NCBI GenBank assembly: GCA_046565865.1
Contig: JBKHXU010000024.1
Coordinates: 1-16,412, forward strand
Direction: 5' to 3'
Source: JBKHXU01 sp046565865
Lineage (GTDB): Bacteria; Pseudomonadota; Gammaproteobacteria; Acidiferrobacterales; Sulfurifustaceae
Length of the DNA: 16,412 nucleotides
In this document: in pieces, positions 6,663-13,925 of the stretch
Position numbering within the stretch: position 1 is the first letter of the stretch
Layout of the letters: each line of letters starts with the position of its first letter
Program-made: the position numbers and the translations under genes
The notes under the pieces: model-generated
What the model was told of the DNA's origin: nothing
What the model saw: only the letters and a program-made list of their open reading frames with translations
Database searches by the model: none

Positions 6663-7876
6663 ATGGCACCTCGATCTCTGGGTGAACGCTTCTCGGCCGC
6701 GTGTGCGGGAACTGCCGGCGAGCGCCAAGAAGGCGCCGCGCAATCTAACCCCGTTCGCCGCGACGTCGCAACCGTGTGAAACAGATCGGCCACGGCCGCG
6801 CAGGCGAGGCCGAACGGCAAATAGCCGGCGTATCCCAATAGCGGCATCTCGAAAACGCGAACGCCGGTCAGGTAAGGTACGGTGTACACCCAGCGTGCGA
6901 GGCTGCCGTAGTTCCAAAGCTCCCAAAAAAACCCGCAGATCAATGCGGCTAACGCCGGCAGCACGATCGGACGCCAATCACCGTGCGCCAACGCCGCGGC
7001 GAGCGGGCGATGCCCGGGCAACGCTTGTAGAGCGTAGAGCAGTAGAAATGGCGCGACCCACACGAGCGGGTAAGTAAGCTCGGGCCAGCGTCCGATCGCG
7101 ACCAGGCCGGCGGCGCCGAGAATAAACGCCAATCGGCTCGCAATCCGTCCGCCAACCCACGACAGACGATGCCAGTCGCCGAACGCGCGTTGCCCGCGCG
7201 TAAACGTACCGAGCCACTCGGCGGTGCTGAGCACAGCCGGCAACACCGTCGCGAACGGCACGCTCGCTTCGAGCACATATTGCGCCGCCGACATGCCGTC
7301 GACGCCCTCGTAGTACCAGTTGCGCACAAAGCGGTTCAAGTATTCGAAGTACCACCAGAACACGGCGCTGAGGGGGAAGAGTAATGCGAAATAGGCGGGC
7401 CGGTCGCACAACAGACAGCGGCCACTGCGACGATAGCTGAGCGCGTTCAGCGCCACGATGTAGCCGATCCAAAGCGGCGTGAAGCTGTAGCGCTGCACAT
7501 CGGCCAGCGCCGGCAGCCGTGTCCAGGCGACGAACCAACTCGCCGCGACCAATGCCACGCCCACCCAGCCCCAGAGCGGAAACGCGCGCACCGGTGTGGT
7601 GGGCGCACGACCCGCGCGCCACCACCGGTATACGAACGGCGCGAGCACGGCCGCAATGGCAATGGCGAGCGCGAACGCGACGGGAGCCGCAAAATCCGGC
7701 ACATCGGTTGCAACAGTGGTCGGCGGGAACGCCAGCAGCGGCGTGATGGGCGTGCCCGCAGATATTGCGCCGAGCAATGGCAGCACGCCGGCCAAAACTA
7801 AAAACAACATCAATGCGAGCAGGGCGCGCGGTAATGCCGCGGATAAACGACTCATACCATCCGTGGTCGGTTGCAT
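6659..7876 (-). CDS. Polytopic inner-membrane protein of unknown function in the sulfide dehydrogenase operon
   Basis: The protein has 405 residues with about ten hydrophobic spans (for example 16-38, 64-84, 100-117, 133-147, 162-179, 205-218, 247-262, 268-285, 304-319 and 342-368) and little soluble sequence. I do not recognise a named family. Distinct aromatic motifs are visible: WWYFEYLNRF (174-183), FFWELWNYGS (316-325) and FEMPLLGYAGYLPF (342-355). A CLLC pair (154-157) sits in a loop after SYRRSGR and could bind metal or form a disulfide. The C-terminal 30 residues are hydrophilic and low in complexity. The gene starts 4 bases after the kinase stop, and its stop overlaps the fccA ATG, so it must be expressed with fccAB. 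A later ATG at 7855 (MSRLSAAL) is also possible. A role in electron transfer, sulfur handling or membrane anchoring is conceivable but not shown. Confidence 0.85.
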   Translation of the reverse strand: MQPTTDGMSRLSAALPRALLALMLFLVLAGVLPLLGAISAGTPITPLLAFPPTTVATDVPDFAAPVAFALAIAIAAVLAPFVYRWWRAGRAPTTPVRAFPLWGWVGVALVAASWFVAWTRLPALADVQRYSFTPLWIGYIVALNALSYRRSGRCLLCDRPAYFALLFPLSAVFWWYFEYLNRFVRNWYYEGVDGMSAAQYVLEASVPFATVLPAVLSTAEWLGTFTRGQRAFGDWHRLSWVGGRIASRLAFILGAAGLVAIGRWPELTYPLVWVAPFLLLYALQALPGHRPLAAALAHGDWRPIVLPALAALICGFFWELWNYGSLARWVYTVPYLTGVRVFEMPLLGYAGYLPFGLACAAVADLFHTVATSRRTGLDCAAPSWRSPAVPAHAAEKRSPRDRGAI

Positions 7877-7880
7877 AACG

Positions 7881-8759
7881 TCAGCCCGTCTCGCTCAACA
7901 GCCGATCGATGAGACGCGTCGCCTGCGCCAGGTAACCACCGCCGAAGAGATTCAAGTGGTTCAATACGTGATAGAGGTTATAGAGGTCCTTGCGCACTTT
8001 ATAACCAGGATCAAGCGGCCAGGCCTCGTTGTAAGCGGCGTAAAAGCGCGCGCCAAAACCGCCGAAGAGTTCCGTCATCGCCAAATCCGCCTCGCGATCG
8101 CCGTAGTACACCGCGGGGTCAAATATCACCGGCTCGCCATTGGCGAGCACGCCGTAGTTCCCCGACCACAGATCGCCGTGCAACAGCGACGGCGCCGGGC
8201 GATAGTCCGTGTACAGCGCCTGTAGTCGCTCCGCGAGCAGCGCGCCGCGCGCAAGCGCGCGGGCGTGTCCGTGTTCGGCCGCCAACGCCAGTTGCGGCAA
8301 CAGGCGCCGCGAGCGCCAGAATTCGATCCAGTCTGCGTGCTCGGTATTCGCTTGCGGGGTGGAGCCGATGGTGTTGTCGCGCCGCCAGCCGAACTTGGCT
8401 TGGGTGCGCCGGTGCAGCGCCGCCAGCTGATGCCCCAGACGTTCCTGGCTCGTGCCGTGCTCGGCGCCAAGCTCAAGGTATTCGAGCACCAGAAACGCGC
8501 AGCCGTTTACACCACTGCAAATCGGCTGTGGGACGCGGATAGCGTCTGCGGCGCTCAGCTCGCGTAAGCCGTCGGCTTCGGCGTCGAACATGGCGGCGCG
8601 ATCGCGGCGATTGTGTTTAACGAAATACCGCTCGCCATTGCCATGCACCACCAGCGCCTCGTTGATACAACCGCCCCCGGCCGGTTCGGATGACGCCACG
8701 CTAAACGGCCGTCCGAGGGCGCTGGCGATGGATCGGGCAATGGCGGCGGTATCAGACAT
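7881..8759 (-). CDS. Fructosamine-3-kinase family protein
   Basis: The 292-residue cytoplasmic kinase-fold protein belongs to the fructosamine / ketosamine-3-kinase family, which phosphorylates sugars attached to amines so that glycated proteins or metabolites fall apart. Family marks are the P-loop GGGCINEA (28-35), the lysine in YFVKHN (K48), the catalytic loop HGDLWSGN (194-201), the metal-binding FDPAVYYGDREAD (213-225) and a C-terminal YNLYHVLNHLNLFGGGY. The P-loop carries a cysteine (C31), reported in plant and bacterial members as a redox switch. ATG 8759 gives the normal N-terminus; a GTG at 8795 would add 12 residues. It is the first gene of the minus-strand operon with the membrane protein and fccAB, an unusual setting for this kinase. 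The true substrate is unknown. Confidence 0.92.
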   Translation of the reverse strand: MSDTAAIARSIASALGRPFSVASSEPAGGGCINEALVVHGNGERYFVKHNRRDRAAMFDAEADGLRELSAADAIRVPQPICSGVNGCAFLVLEYLELGAEHGTSQERLGHQLAALHRRTQAKFGWRRDNTIGSTPQANTEHADWIEFWRSRRLLPQLALAAEHGHARALARGALLAERLQALYTDYRPAPSLLHGDLWSGNYGVLANGEPVIFDPAVYYGDREADLAMTELFGGFGARFYAAYNEAWPLDPGYKVRKDLYNLYHVLNHLNLFGGGYLAQATRLIDRLLSETG

Positions 8760-8912
8760 GCGTGTGAAGGCGGTGGAGGTGGGTACTCTAGCCACGATCC
8801 GACCGGCGACAAAGTCCGGGTGACGGCCGGGGCGGTCGCCGTAACAGCCTTCCGAAGCGGCGGAAATCCTTGCTTTGGCACCGGAATTGCAAGTTACGAA
8901 CGAACGGTCATA

Positions 8913-8950
8913 CGACCGAAAAAACCGGGGACGGGGCCCATTTTTGGTCG
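8913..8950. repeat. Imperfect palindrome next to the GGDEF-EAL start, REP-like
   Basis: CGACCGAAAAAA (8913-8924) faces TTTTTGGTCG (8941-8950). The centre is G/C-rich and can pair further (GGG with CCC). The hairpin ends one base before the ATG at 8952. The core GGGGACGGGGCCC looks like repeated palindromic elements I associate with REP/RAYT families, but only one full copy is in this window. A short similar string, GGGGACGGAGAGGG, occurs near 2150. It may be a mobile repeat or a structure that hides the ribosome site. Confidence 0.4.
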
Positions 8951-8951
8951 A

Positions 8952-11306
8952 ATGTTTAATCGCCTATCCATGCGCGCGAGCCTCATCGTCACCATCGTGA
9001 CAATGGGGATTATTGCCGTCGCGTTGGCCGTGGTCAGCGGCGCGGTCTATCGCCAGCATGCGATCGACAACGAACGCAACGCACTAGTCGAGCAAATCCG
9101 CATCCGTCTCGGTGACATCCGGCTGCACCTGGACGCCGAGGCGCGCGGGGTGGCGCTGGCGTTGGCAGCACAGCCCGGTTGGCACGCGAGTTTCCGGCGC
9201 AAGGACATAAAGCGCATCGCGACCGAGCTGGTGACGCTGTTCAAGCATCCGACGCTCGCCGCATACGAGATGTATGCCACTCGCCTGCATGTGCTCGACG
9301 GCGACCTGAACCCGCTTGCCTCCGCGACGGCCGAAGGCCTGCCGCCGGCGGCGTCGCCGGTGCTATGCGAGCACCTGCGGCTGGTCGCGCAGCGGCGCAA
9401 GGGCGCCGAGCGCGCCAAACCGTTTTCCGGCAACTGCGTGGTGGACCGTCACGTTTACTACGCCGCGATCCTGCCGCTCGGGGAAGAGGGCGGCTATCTG
9501 CAGCTCGAGGTGGACCTGCTCAAACATTTGGCGATGATGGAGACCGGCATCGGCACGGCGCTGCGACTATCGTTCAGCGATGGCTCGGTGCTGTATCAAT
9601 CGCCAAACTGGCCAGCGGCCTCCGCCTTGGCGCATTCGCTCATCGCCGAATACCCGCTCAATGCATATACCGCGAGCAAGACCTACCTCGTCGCTGCAAT
9701 CGCCAAGGACGAGCAGGCGTTCTACGGCAAACTCGCCGAAACCAATTATTGGGTGCTTACCGCTGCCGCCGGGCTCACGATCCTGTCGGTGGTGGTGGCG
9801 CTGATGTTGCTCGAGAAGACGGCGATCAACCCGCTGCGCGTGCTGACGCAGCAACTGCGCGGCATCTGGCAGGACGAGAGTCAGCTGGGCGAACGCGTCA
9901 GCGTCAGCGGCAACGCCGAGGTAGTGGAGCTGGCGAAGGGCTTTAACGAGATGACGACCAAGCTCGAAAAGCTCTACGAAAATCTGGAACAGATGGCGTT
10001 TACCGACCCGCTGACACAGCTGCCGAATCGCACGCTGTTTCAGGACCGCTTGCAACAGACCATCGCCGCCGCACGGCGCGACAACAAACCGTTTTCGCTG
10101 TTCATCATGGACCTCGATCGGTTCAAGGACATCAACGACACGCTCGGTCACCATATCGGCGATATGCTGCTGCAGCAGGTGGCGCAGCGGCTGCGCACCA
10201 AGCTGCGCGAGTCGGACACGGTTGCGCGCATGGGCGGCGACGAATTCGCGGTGCTGCTGCCGACGGTCAGTGCCAAGCATGCCGATATGGCGGCGCGCAT
10301 GTTGCTGCAGGCGCTGCGTACGCCATTCGTGGTCGAGGAACACAGCCTCGATATCGGCACGAGCATCGGCATCGCGCTGTATCCGGATCATGGCATCGAC
10401 GCCAACGTGCTCGTGCAGCGCGCGGATGTCGCGATGTACGCGGCCAAGACCGCCGGTTGCGGCCACGCGTTCTACGACACGCGCATGGACCAGCACCATC
10501 CGCGCCGGCTCGCGCTCATGGGCGAGCTGCGCCAGGCGGTGGAACAAGAGCAGTTCGTGCTGTATTACCAGCCGAAGATCAGTCTTACGACGAATCGGGT
10601 CGTCGGCGTTGAGGCTCTGGTTCGTTGGCGACACCCGAACGGCAGTTTGGTGTTGCCGGACACCTTCATTCCGCTGCTCGAGCAAACCGGACTCATTCGC
10701 AACCTGACCGGCTGGGTGATGGAAGAGGCGCTCGGCGCGGCGCGCGAGCTTTACAACCGCAATCTCAGCGTACCGATTTCGGTGAACCTGTCGGCGCGCG
10801 ACTTGCAGGACCCACACTTGGCCGACGACTTTGCCGAACAGCTGGCCGTGCACAACGCACCGCCGAGCTGGCTCGAGCTCGAGATCACAGAGAGCGGCGT
10901 CATGGTGGATGCGGCGGCGTCGCTCGACCTGCTACATCGGCTGTCCGCCATGGGTCTTATGCTGTCGATCGATGATTTCGGCACCGGCTACTCGTCGCTC
11001 GCCTATCTCAAAAAGCTGCCGGTGCAAGCGGTGAAGATCGACAAGAGCTTCATCATGGGCATGATGAAGGACGACAACGATCGCGCCATCGTCAACACCG
11101 GCATCGATCTGGCGCACAACCTCGGCCTGCAGGTGGTGGCCGAAGGTGTGGACGACGAAGGCCTGCTGAATCACCTGCGCAGCCGCGGTTGCGATGTCGC
11201 CCAGGGTCACTACATCAGCCGTCCGTTGCTCTTGGATGAGTTGACGGAGTGGCTTCAGAAATCCTCGTGGGCGAGCGGGACAGCGCACCAGGTGCACGTC
11301 GGTTAG
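8952..11306 (+). CDS. Membrane-bound HAMP-GGDEF-EAL c-di-GMP protein with periplasmic sensor region
   Basis: The protein has 784 residues. TM1 is at about 10-32, followed by a periplasmic sensor region of about 230 residues (33-265), TM2 at 266-288, HAMP at about 288-345, GGDEF at about 351-510 and EAL at about 530-775. The GGDEF domain has DLDRFKDINDTLGHHIGD, an intact GGDEF (428-432) and the inhibitory site RESD (419-422). The EAL domain has EALVRW (554-559), NLSARDL, ELEITES, DDFGTGYSS (674-682), KIDKSF and AEGVD, so phosphodiesterase residues also look complete. It could make or break c-di-GMP depending on a periplasmic signal; sequence does not say which dominates. The sensor region contains two cysteines (in PVLCEH and SGNCVVD) and may be Cache-like. 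ATG 8952 was chosen over ATG 8970 as the first methionine before TM1. No clear Shine-Dalgarno site exists; a palindrome abuts the start. It is divergent from the fcc operon. Confidence 0.93.
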   Translation: MFNRLSMRASLIVTIVTMGIIAVALAVVSGAVYRQHAIDNERNALVEQIRIRLGDIRLHLDAEARGVALALAAQPGWHASFRRKDIKRIATELVTLFKHPTLAAYEMYATRLHVLDGDLNPLASATAEGLPPAASPVLCEHLRLVAQRRKGAERAKPFSGNCVVDRHVYYAAILPLGEEGGYLQLEVDLLKHLAMMETGIGTALRLSFSDGSVLYQSPNWPAASALAHSLIAEYPLNAYTASKTYLVAAIAKDEQAFYGKLAETNYWVLTAAAGLTILSVVVALMLLEKTAINPLRVLTQQLRGIWQDESQLGERVSVSGNAEVVELAKGFNEMTTKLEKLYENLEQMAFTDPLTQLPNRTLFQDRLQQTIAAARRDNKPFSLFIMDLDRFKDINDTLGHHIGDMLLQQVAQRLRTKLRESDTVARMGGDEFAVLLPTVSAKHADMAARMLLQALRTPFVVEEHSLDIGTSIGIALYPDHGIDANVLVQRADVAMYAAKTAGCGHAFYDTRMDQHHPRRLALMGELRQAVEQEQFVLYYQPKISLTTNRVVGVEALVRWRHPNGSLVLPDTFIPLLEQTGLIRNLTGWVMEEALGAARELYNRNLSVPISVNLSARDLQDPHLADDFAEQLAVHNAPPSWLELEITESGVMVDAAASLDLLHRLSAMGLMLSIDDFGTGYSSLAYLKKLPVQAVKIDKSFIMGMMKDDNDRAIVNTGIDLAHNLGLQVVAEGVDDEGLLNHLRSRGCDVAQGHYISRPLLLDELTEWLQKSSWASGTAHQVHVG

Positions 11307-11393
11307 GCCGCGGTCGCCATACGACGAGCGGTATATCCCAAACCCATTGACAAGCTGTCCGATTTGAGAGACGGATCGCCCCGCCGCCACGAT

Positions 11394-11402
11394 TTATACA
11401 CA
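11394..11402 (+). promoter_or_regulatory. DnaA box, perfect match (TTATACACA)
   Basis: TTATACACA agrees at all defined positions with the DnaA-binding consensus TTATnCACA. It lies on the same strand as the second perfect box, 189 bases upstream of it, and to the left of the AT-rich patch. Confidence 0.55.
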
Positions 11403-11482
11403 CCTGCCACAATGCGGCAGCGCATCTCCCTGGTAGTTTCCCGGTATTCAGCCTGGTTCGGCGTTTCGTCGGTAAGTGATTG

Positions 11483-11491
11483 ACTGGATAA
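11483..11491 (-). promoter_or_regulatory. Weak DnaA-box-like site
   Basis: On the minus strand this reads TTATCCAGT, matching 7 of 9 positions of TTATCCACA. It borders the AT-rich stretch. Alone it would carry no weight; it counts only as part of the cluster. Confidence 0.3.
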
Positions 11492-11582
11492 TCTTTTCTG
11501 CGAAGACCATTTTTTAATCAAACTAACAAAATACGGCTGCTTCTCGAAGCGCGGAAACAGCGAGCCACAGTCATCAACAAGG

Positions 11583-11591
11583 TTATCCACA
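11583..11591 (+). promoter_or_regulatory. DnaA box, perfect match (TTATCCACA)
   Basis: TTATCCACA is the classic high-affinity DnaA site. It sits about 50 bases right of the AT-rich patch and 142 bases before the priA ATG. The local context GGTTA...TAACC forms a short inverted repeat around it (11581-11607). Confidence 0.6.
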
Positions 11592-11644
11592 GAATTTGTT
11601 AGTAACCGCGATCGTCTTTACCGACAAGGTGTTAGCAGCGCTAG

Positions 11645-11653
11645 TTATCGAAA
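11645..11653 (+). promoter_or_regulatory. Weak DnaA-box-like site
   Basis: TTATCGAAA matches 7 of 9 positions of TTATCCACA. It lies 54 bases right of the perfect box, on the same strand, and could be a low-affinity site if the cluster is functional. Confidence 0.25.
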
Positions 11654-11717
11654 CTCTGAACGTGGAGCCGCCGTTCCACGAACGCGGAAGTGACCGACGG
11701 CCGGCGGGAGGCGCCAT

Positions 11718-11723
11718 GTAGAA
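11718..11723 (+). promoter_or_regulatory. Possible priA -10 element
   Basis: TAGAAT is a good sigma-70 -10 match placed 9 bases before the priA ATG, so transcription from it would begin almost at the start codon (leaderless or nearly so). The -35 position is poor. No Shine-Dalgarno site stands at the usual distance from the ATG apart from GGGAGG at about 11706, which would then lie outside the transcript. Confidence 0.3.
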
Positions 11724-11732
11724 TCGGCGCCG

Positions 11733-13925
11733 ATGCGTGTCTGCCAAGTCGCTATCCCGAGCCCCGTTCCCCGGCTGTTCGATTACCTCCTGCCCGAGTC
11801 GATGGCGCGGCCCGCGCGCGGGTCGAGGGTCGTCGTCCCCTTCGGGCGGCGGCGGGAGGTGGTCGGCGTCGCGATAGACGTCGTCCGCCAAAGCAGCCTG
11901 CCGCAGGATCGCCTACGCGGCGTGCTGCGCCTGCTGGACGAGGCGCCGTTGCTACCGGAAGAGGTGATGGATCTCCTGCTCTGGGCGGCGCAGTACTACC
12001 ACCACCCGGTCGGCGAGGTGCTGAGCACGGCCCTGCCCGTGCGACTGCGCCAAGGCGGCCCGGCCACGCTCCCCGTGTATACCGTGTGGCGGCTGACGGC
12101 GCTCGGCCTGGCGACGCCGCCGGATGCGCTGCGCGCACCCCTTCAGCGTCGACTGCTGGCCGCATTGCACGCAGCGGCCGGGCACGAACTGGACCGCGCT
12201 CAGGTACTCGCCGTCAGCGAGCGGGGTATGGCCGCCATGCGTGCGCTGACAGACAAGGGATTAGTAGGCGCTCACATGCGCGAATACGCCGAGCAATTCC
12301 AAGGGTCAGGTGTGGGGCGACATGCGCTCAATCCCGACCAGGCGGACGCGGTCGCGGCATTGCAGGCGGCGGAGGGTTTCCAGCCGTTTCTGCTGCGCGG
12401 CGTGACGGGCAGCGGCAAAACCGAGGTGTATCTGCAGGCAATCGAGCACGTGCTCGCCAAGGGCGGCAGTGCGCTGGTGTTGGTGCCGGAGATCGGTCTC
12501 ACGCCCCAGCTTATCGAACGCTTTCAGTCTCGGCTCGGCGTGCCGCTCGCGGTGCTGCATTCGGGCTTAGGCGAAAGCGAGCGCGCGACGGCCTGGCTCA
12601 GGGCGCGGGCCGGTAAGACGCCGATCGTGCTCGGCACGCGCTCGGCGGTGTTTACCCCGATCCCTCATCTCGGTCTCATCGTGGTGGATGAGGAGCACGA
12701 TGCCTCGTACAAACAGCAGGACGGTTTTCGCTATTCGGCGCGCGACATCGCCGTCATGCGCGCCAGCCGCGCCGGTGTGCCGATCGTCCTTGGCTCGGCC
12801 ACGCCGTCGCTCGAGAGCCTCAATCAAGCCCGCAGCGGCCAGTACCGGCTGTTGGAGCTGCACGAGCGCGCGGCGTCGTCTGCGGCGCTGCCGCCGGTCG
12901 AGCTGCTCGACCTGCGTCGCCTCGCGGTCGAGGACGGCATGTCGCATCCGCTGCGCACGGCGATCGCCGAGTGTCTGGCGCGCGGGGAACAGAGTCTTCT
13001 GTTTCTGAATCGGCGTGGTTTTGCGCCGGTGTGGATGTGCGTGGACTGCGGCTTCATCGCGCCCTGCCGCCGCTGCGACGCGCGGCTGACGTATCACCGC
13101 GCGACGGCGCGGCTTATCTGCCATCACTGCGGCGCGGAGGCCGAGGTGCCGGCCACATGCCCCGCCTGCCAGGGCACGCGGCTGCATGCCCAGGGCGAAG
13201 GCACCGAGCGCGTGGAGGCGGCGCTCGCGCGCCATTTCGCCGGCGCGCGCGTGCTGCGCATCGACCGCGACACGACGCGGCGCAAGGGCGCGCTGGCGGC
13301 ACAGCTTGCGAGCGTGCATGCCGGCGACGCCGACATTTTGGTCGGTACCCAGATGTTGTCGAAGGGGCACGATTTTCCGAACGTCACGCTGGTCGGCGTG
13401 CTGAATGCCGATCAGGGTCTATACAGCGCCGACTTTCGCGGGCCGGAGCGGCTGTTTCAGCAGATCGTGCAAGTCGCCGGCCGCGCCGGACGCGCGGCCC
13501 GGCCCGGGCGGGTCTTGATCCAAACGTATCATCCCGAGCATCCGATCTTCACCGCGCTGCGCGCCCACGACTACGTCGGTTTCGCGGACTACGCGCTTGC
13601 CGAGCGCCGCGCCGCCGGCTACCCGCCGTTTCGGCACCTCGCGCTACTGCGTGCGGAATCGCCCAAGCCCGGCGCGCCGCTCGCGTTTTTGCGCCGCGCG
13701 CGCGCGTTTGCCGGCGCCGCGCCGGCGACGGTCGAGCTGATGGAGCCGGTCGCGGCGCCGATGGAGCGACGCGCCGGGCGCTATCGCGCGCAGCTGCTGG
13801 TGCAGGCGAGTGCACGCAAGCCGCTGCACGCCTTTCTCGACGCCTGGTTGGCGCGCATCTGGGAAAGCAAAGAGGCGAAGCGTGTGCGCTGGTCGATCGA
13901 TGTCGACCCGATCGATATGTACTGA
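11733..13925 (+). CDS. priA: Primosomal replication restart helicase PriA
   Basis: PriA is a 3'-5' DNA helicase that recognises stalled or repaired forks and reloads the replisome. The 730-residue length is standard. The N-terminal DNA-binding part begins VAIPSPVPRLFDYLLP. The helicase core has Walker A GVTGSGKTE (223-231), the DEEH box (319-322) followed by DASYKQQDGFRYSARD, GSATPS, GTQMLSKGHDF and the motif VI region QVAGRAGR. Between the helicase lobes lie all eight zinc-binding cysteines (436, 439, 445, 448, 463, 466, 476, 479). Nothing is missing, so it should be functional. ATG 11733 gives the usual N-terminus MRVCQVAIP. It follows a region with DnaA boxes. Its stop codon directly touches the stop of the convergent membrane-protein gene. 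Confidence 0.98.
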   Translation: MRVCQVAIPSPVPRLFDYLLPESMARPARGSRVVVPFGRRREVVGVAIDVVRQSSLPQDRLRGVLRLLDEAPLLPEEVMDLLLWAAQYYHHPVGEVLSTALPVRLRQGGPATLPVYTVWRLTALGLATPPDALRAPLQRRLLAALHAAAGHELDRAQVLAVSERGMAAMRALTDKGLVGAHMREYAEQFQGSGVGRHALNPDQADAVAALQAAEGFQPFLLRGVTGSGKTEVYLQAIEHVLAKGGSALVLVPEIGLTPQLIERFQSRLGVPLAVLHSGLGESERATAWLRARAGKTPIVLGTRSAVFTPIPHLGLIVVDEEHDASYKQQDGFRYSARDIAVMRASRAGVPIVLGSATPSLESLNQARSGQYRLLELHERAASSAALPPVELLDLRRLAVEDGMSHPLRTAIAECLARGEQSLLFLNRRGFAPVWMCVDCGFIAPCRRCDARLTYHRATARLICHHCGAEAEVPATCPACQGTRLHAQGEGTERVEAALARHFAGARVLRIDRDTTRRKGALAAQLASVHAGDADILVGTQMLSKGHDFPNVTLVGVLNADQGLYSADFRGPERLFQQIVQVAGRAGRAARPGRVLIQTYHPEHPIFTALRAHDYVGFADYALAERRAAGYPPFRHLALLRAESPKPGAPLAFLRRARAFAGAAPATVELMEPVAAPMERRAGRYRAQLLVQASARKPLHAFLDAWLARIWESKEAKRVRWSIDVDPIDMY

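Larger units (their letters stand above)
11307..11732. other. Long intergenic region with DnaA boxes and AT-rich patch, candidate replication-origin-like locus
   Basis: This 426-base gap is the only long one in a densely coded window. It is visibly richer in A/T than its surroundings, above all at 11487-11534, where T- and A-runs dominate. Two perfect 9-mers of the DnaA consensus TTATnCACA are present (11394-11402 and 11583-11591), plus weaker matches at 11483-11491 (minus strand) and 11645-11653. A 6-bp hairpin (CGTGGA/TCCACG, 11661-11680) lies before priA. No convincing coding frame is present. The features fit an oriC-type unit or a DnaA-binding regulatory region. No dnaA, dnaN, gyrB or mnmG gene is in the window to support oriC. 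Confidence 0.4.

Noticed and set aside
6663..6977. Upstream extension of the fccA frame into the membrane-protein gene
   Set aside because: The extension overlaps coding sequence for membrane spans and would hide the FccA signal peptide. ATG 6662 has a GAGGTG site and the signal peptide.
9567..10853. Minus-strand open frame of over 400 codons opposite the GGDEF-EAL gene
   Set aside because: It is a GC-rich antisense shadow with no recognisable motif; the plus frame has complete GGDEF and EAL domains.
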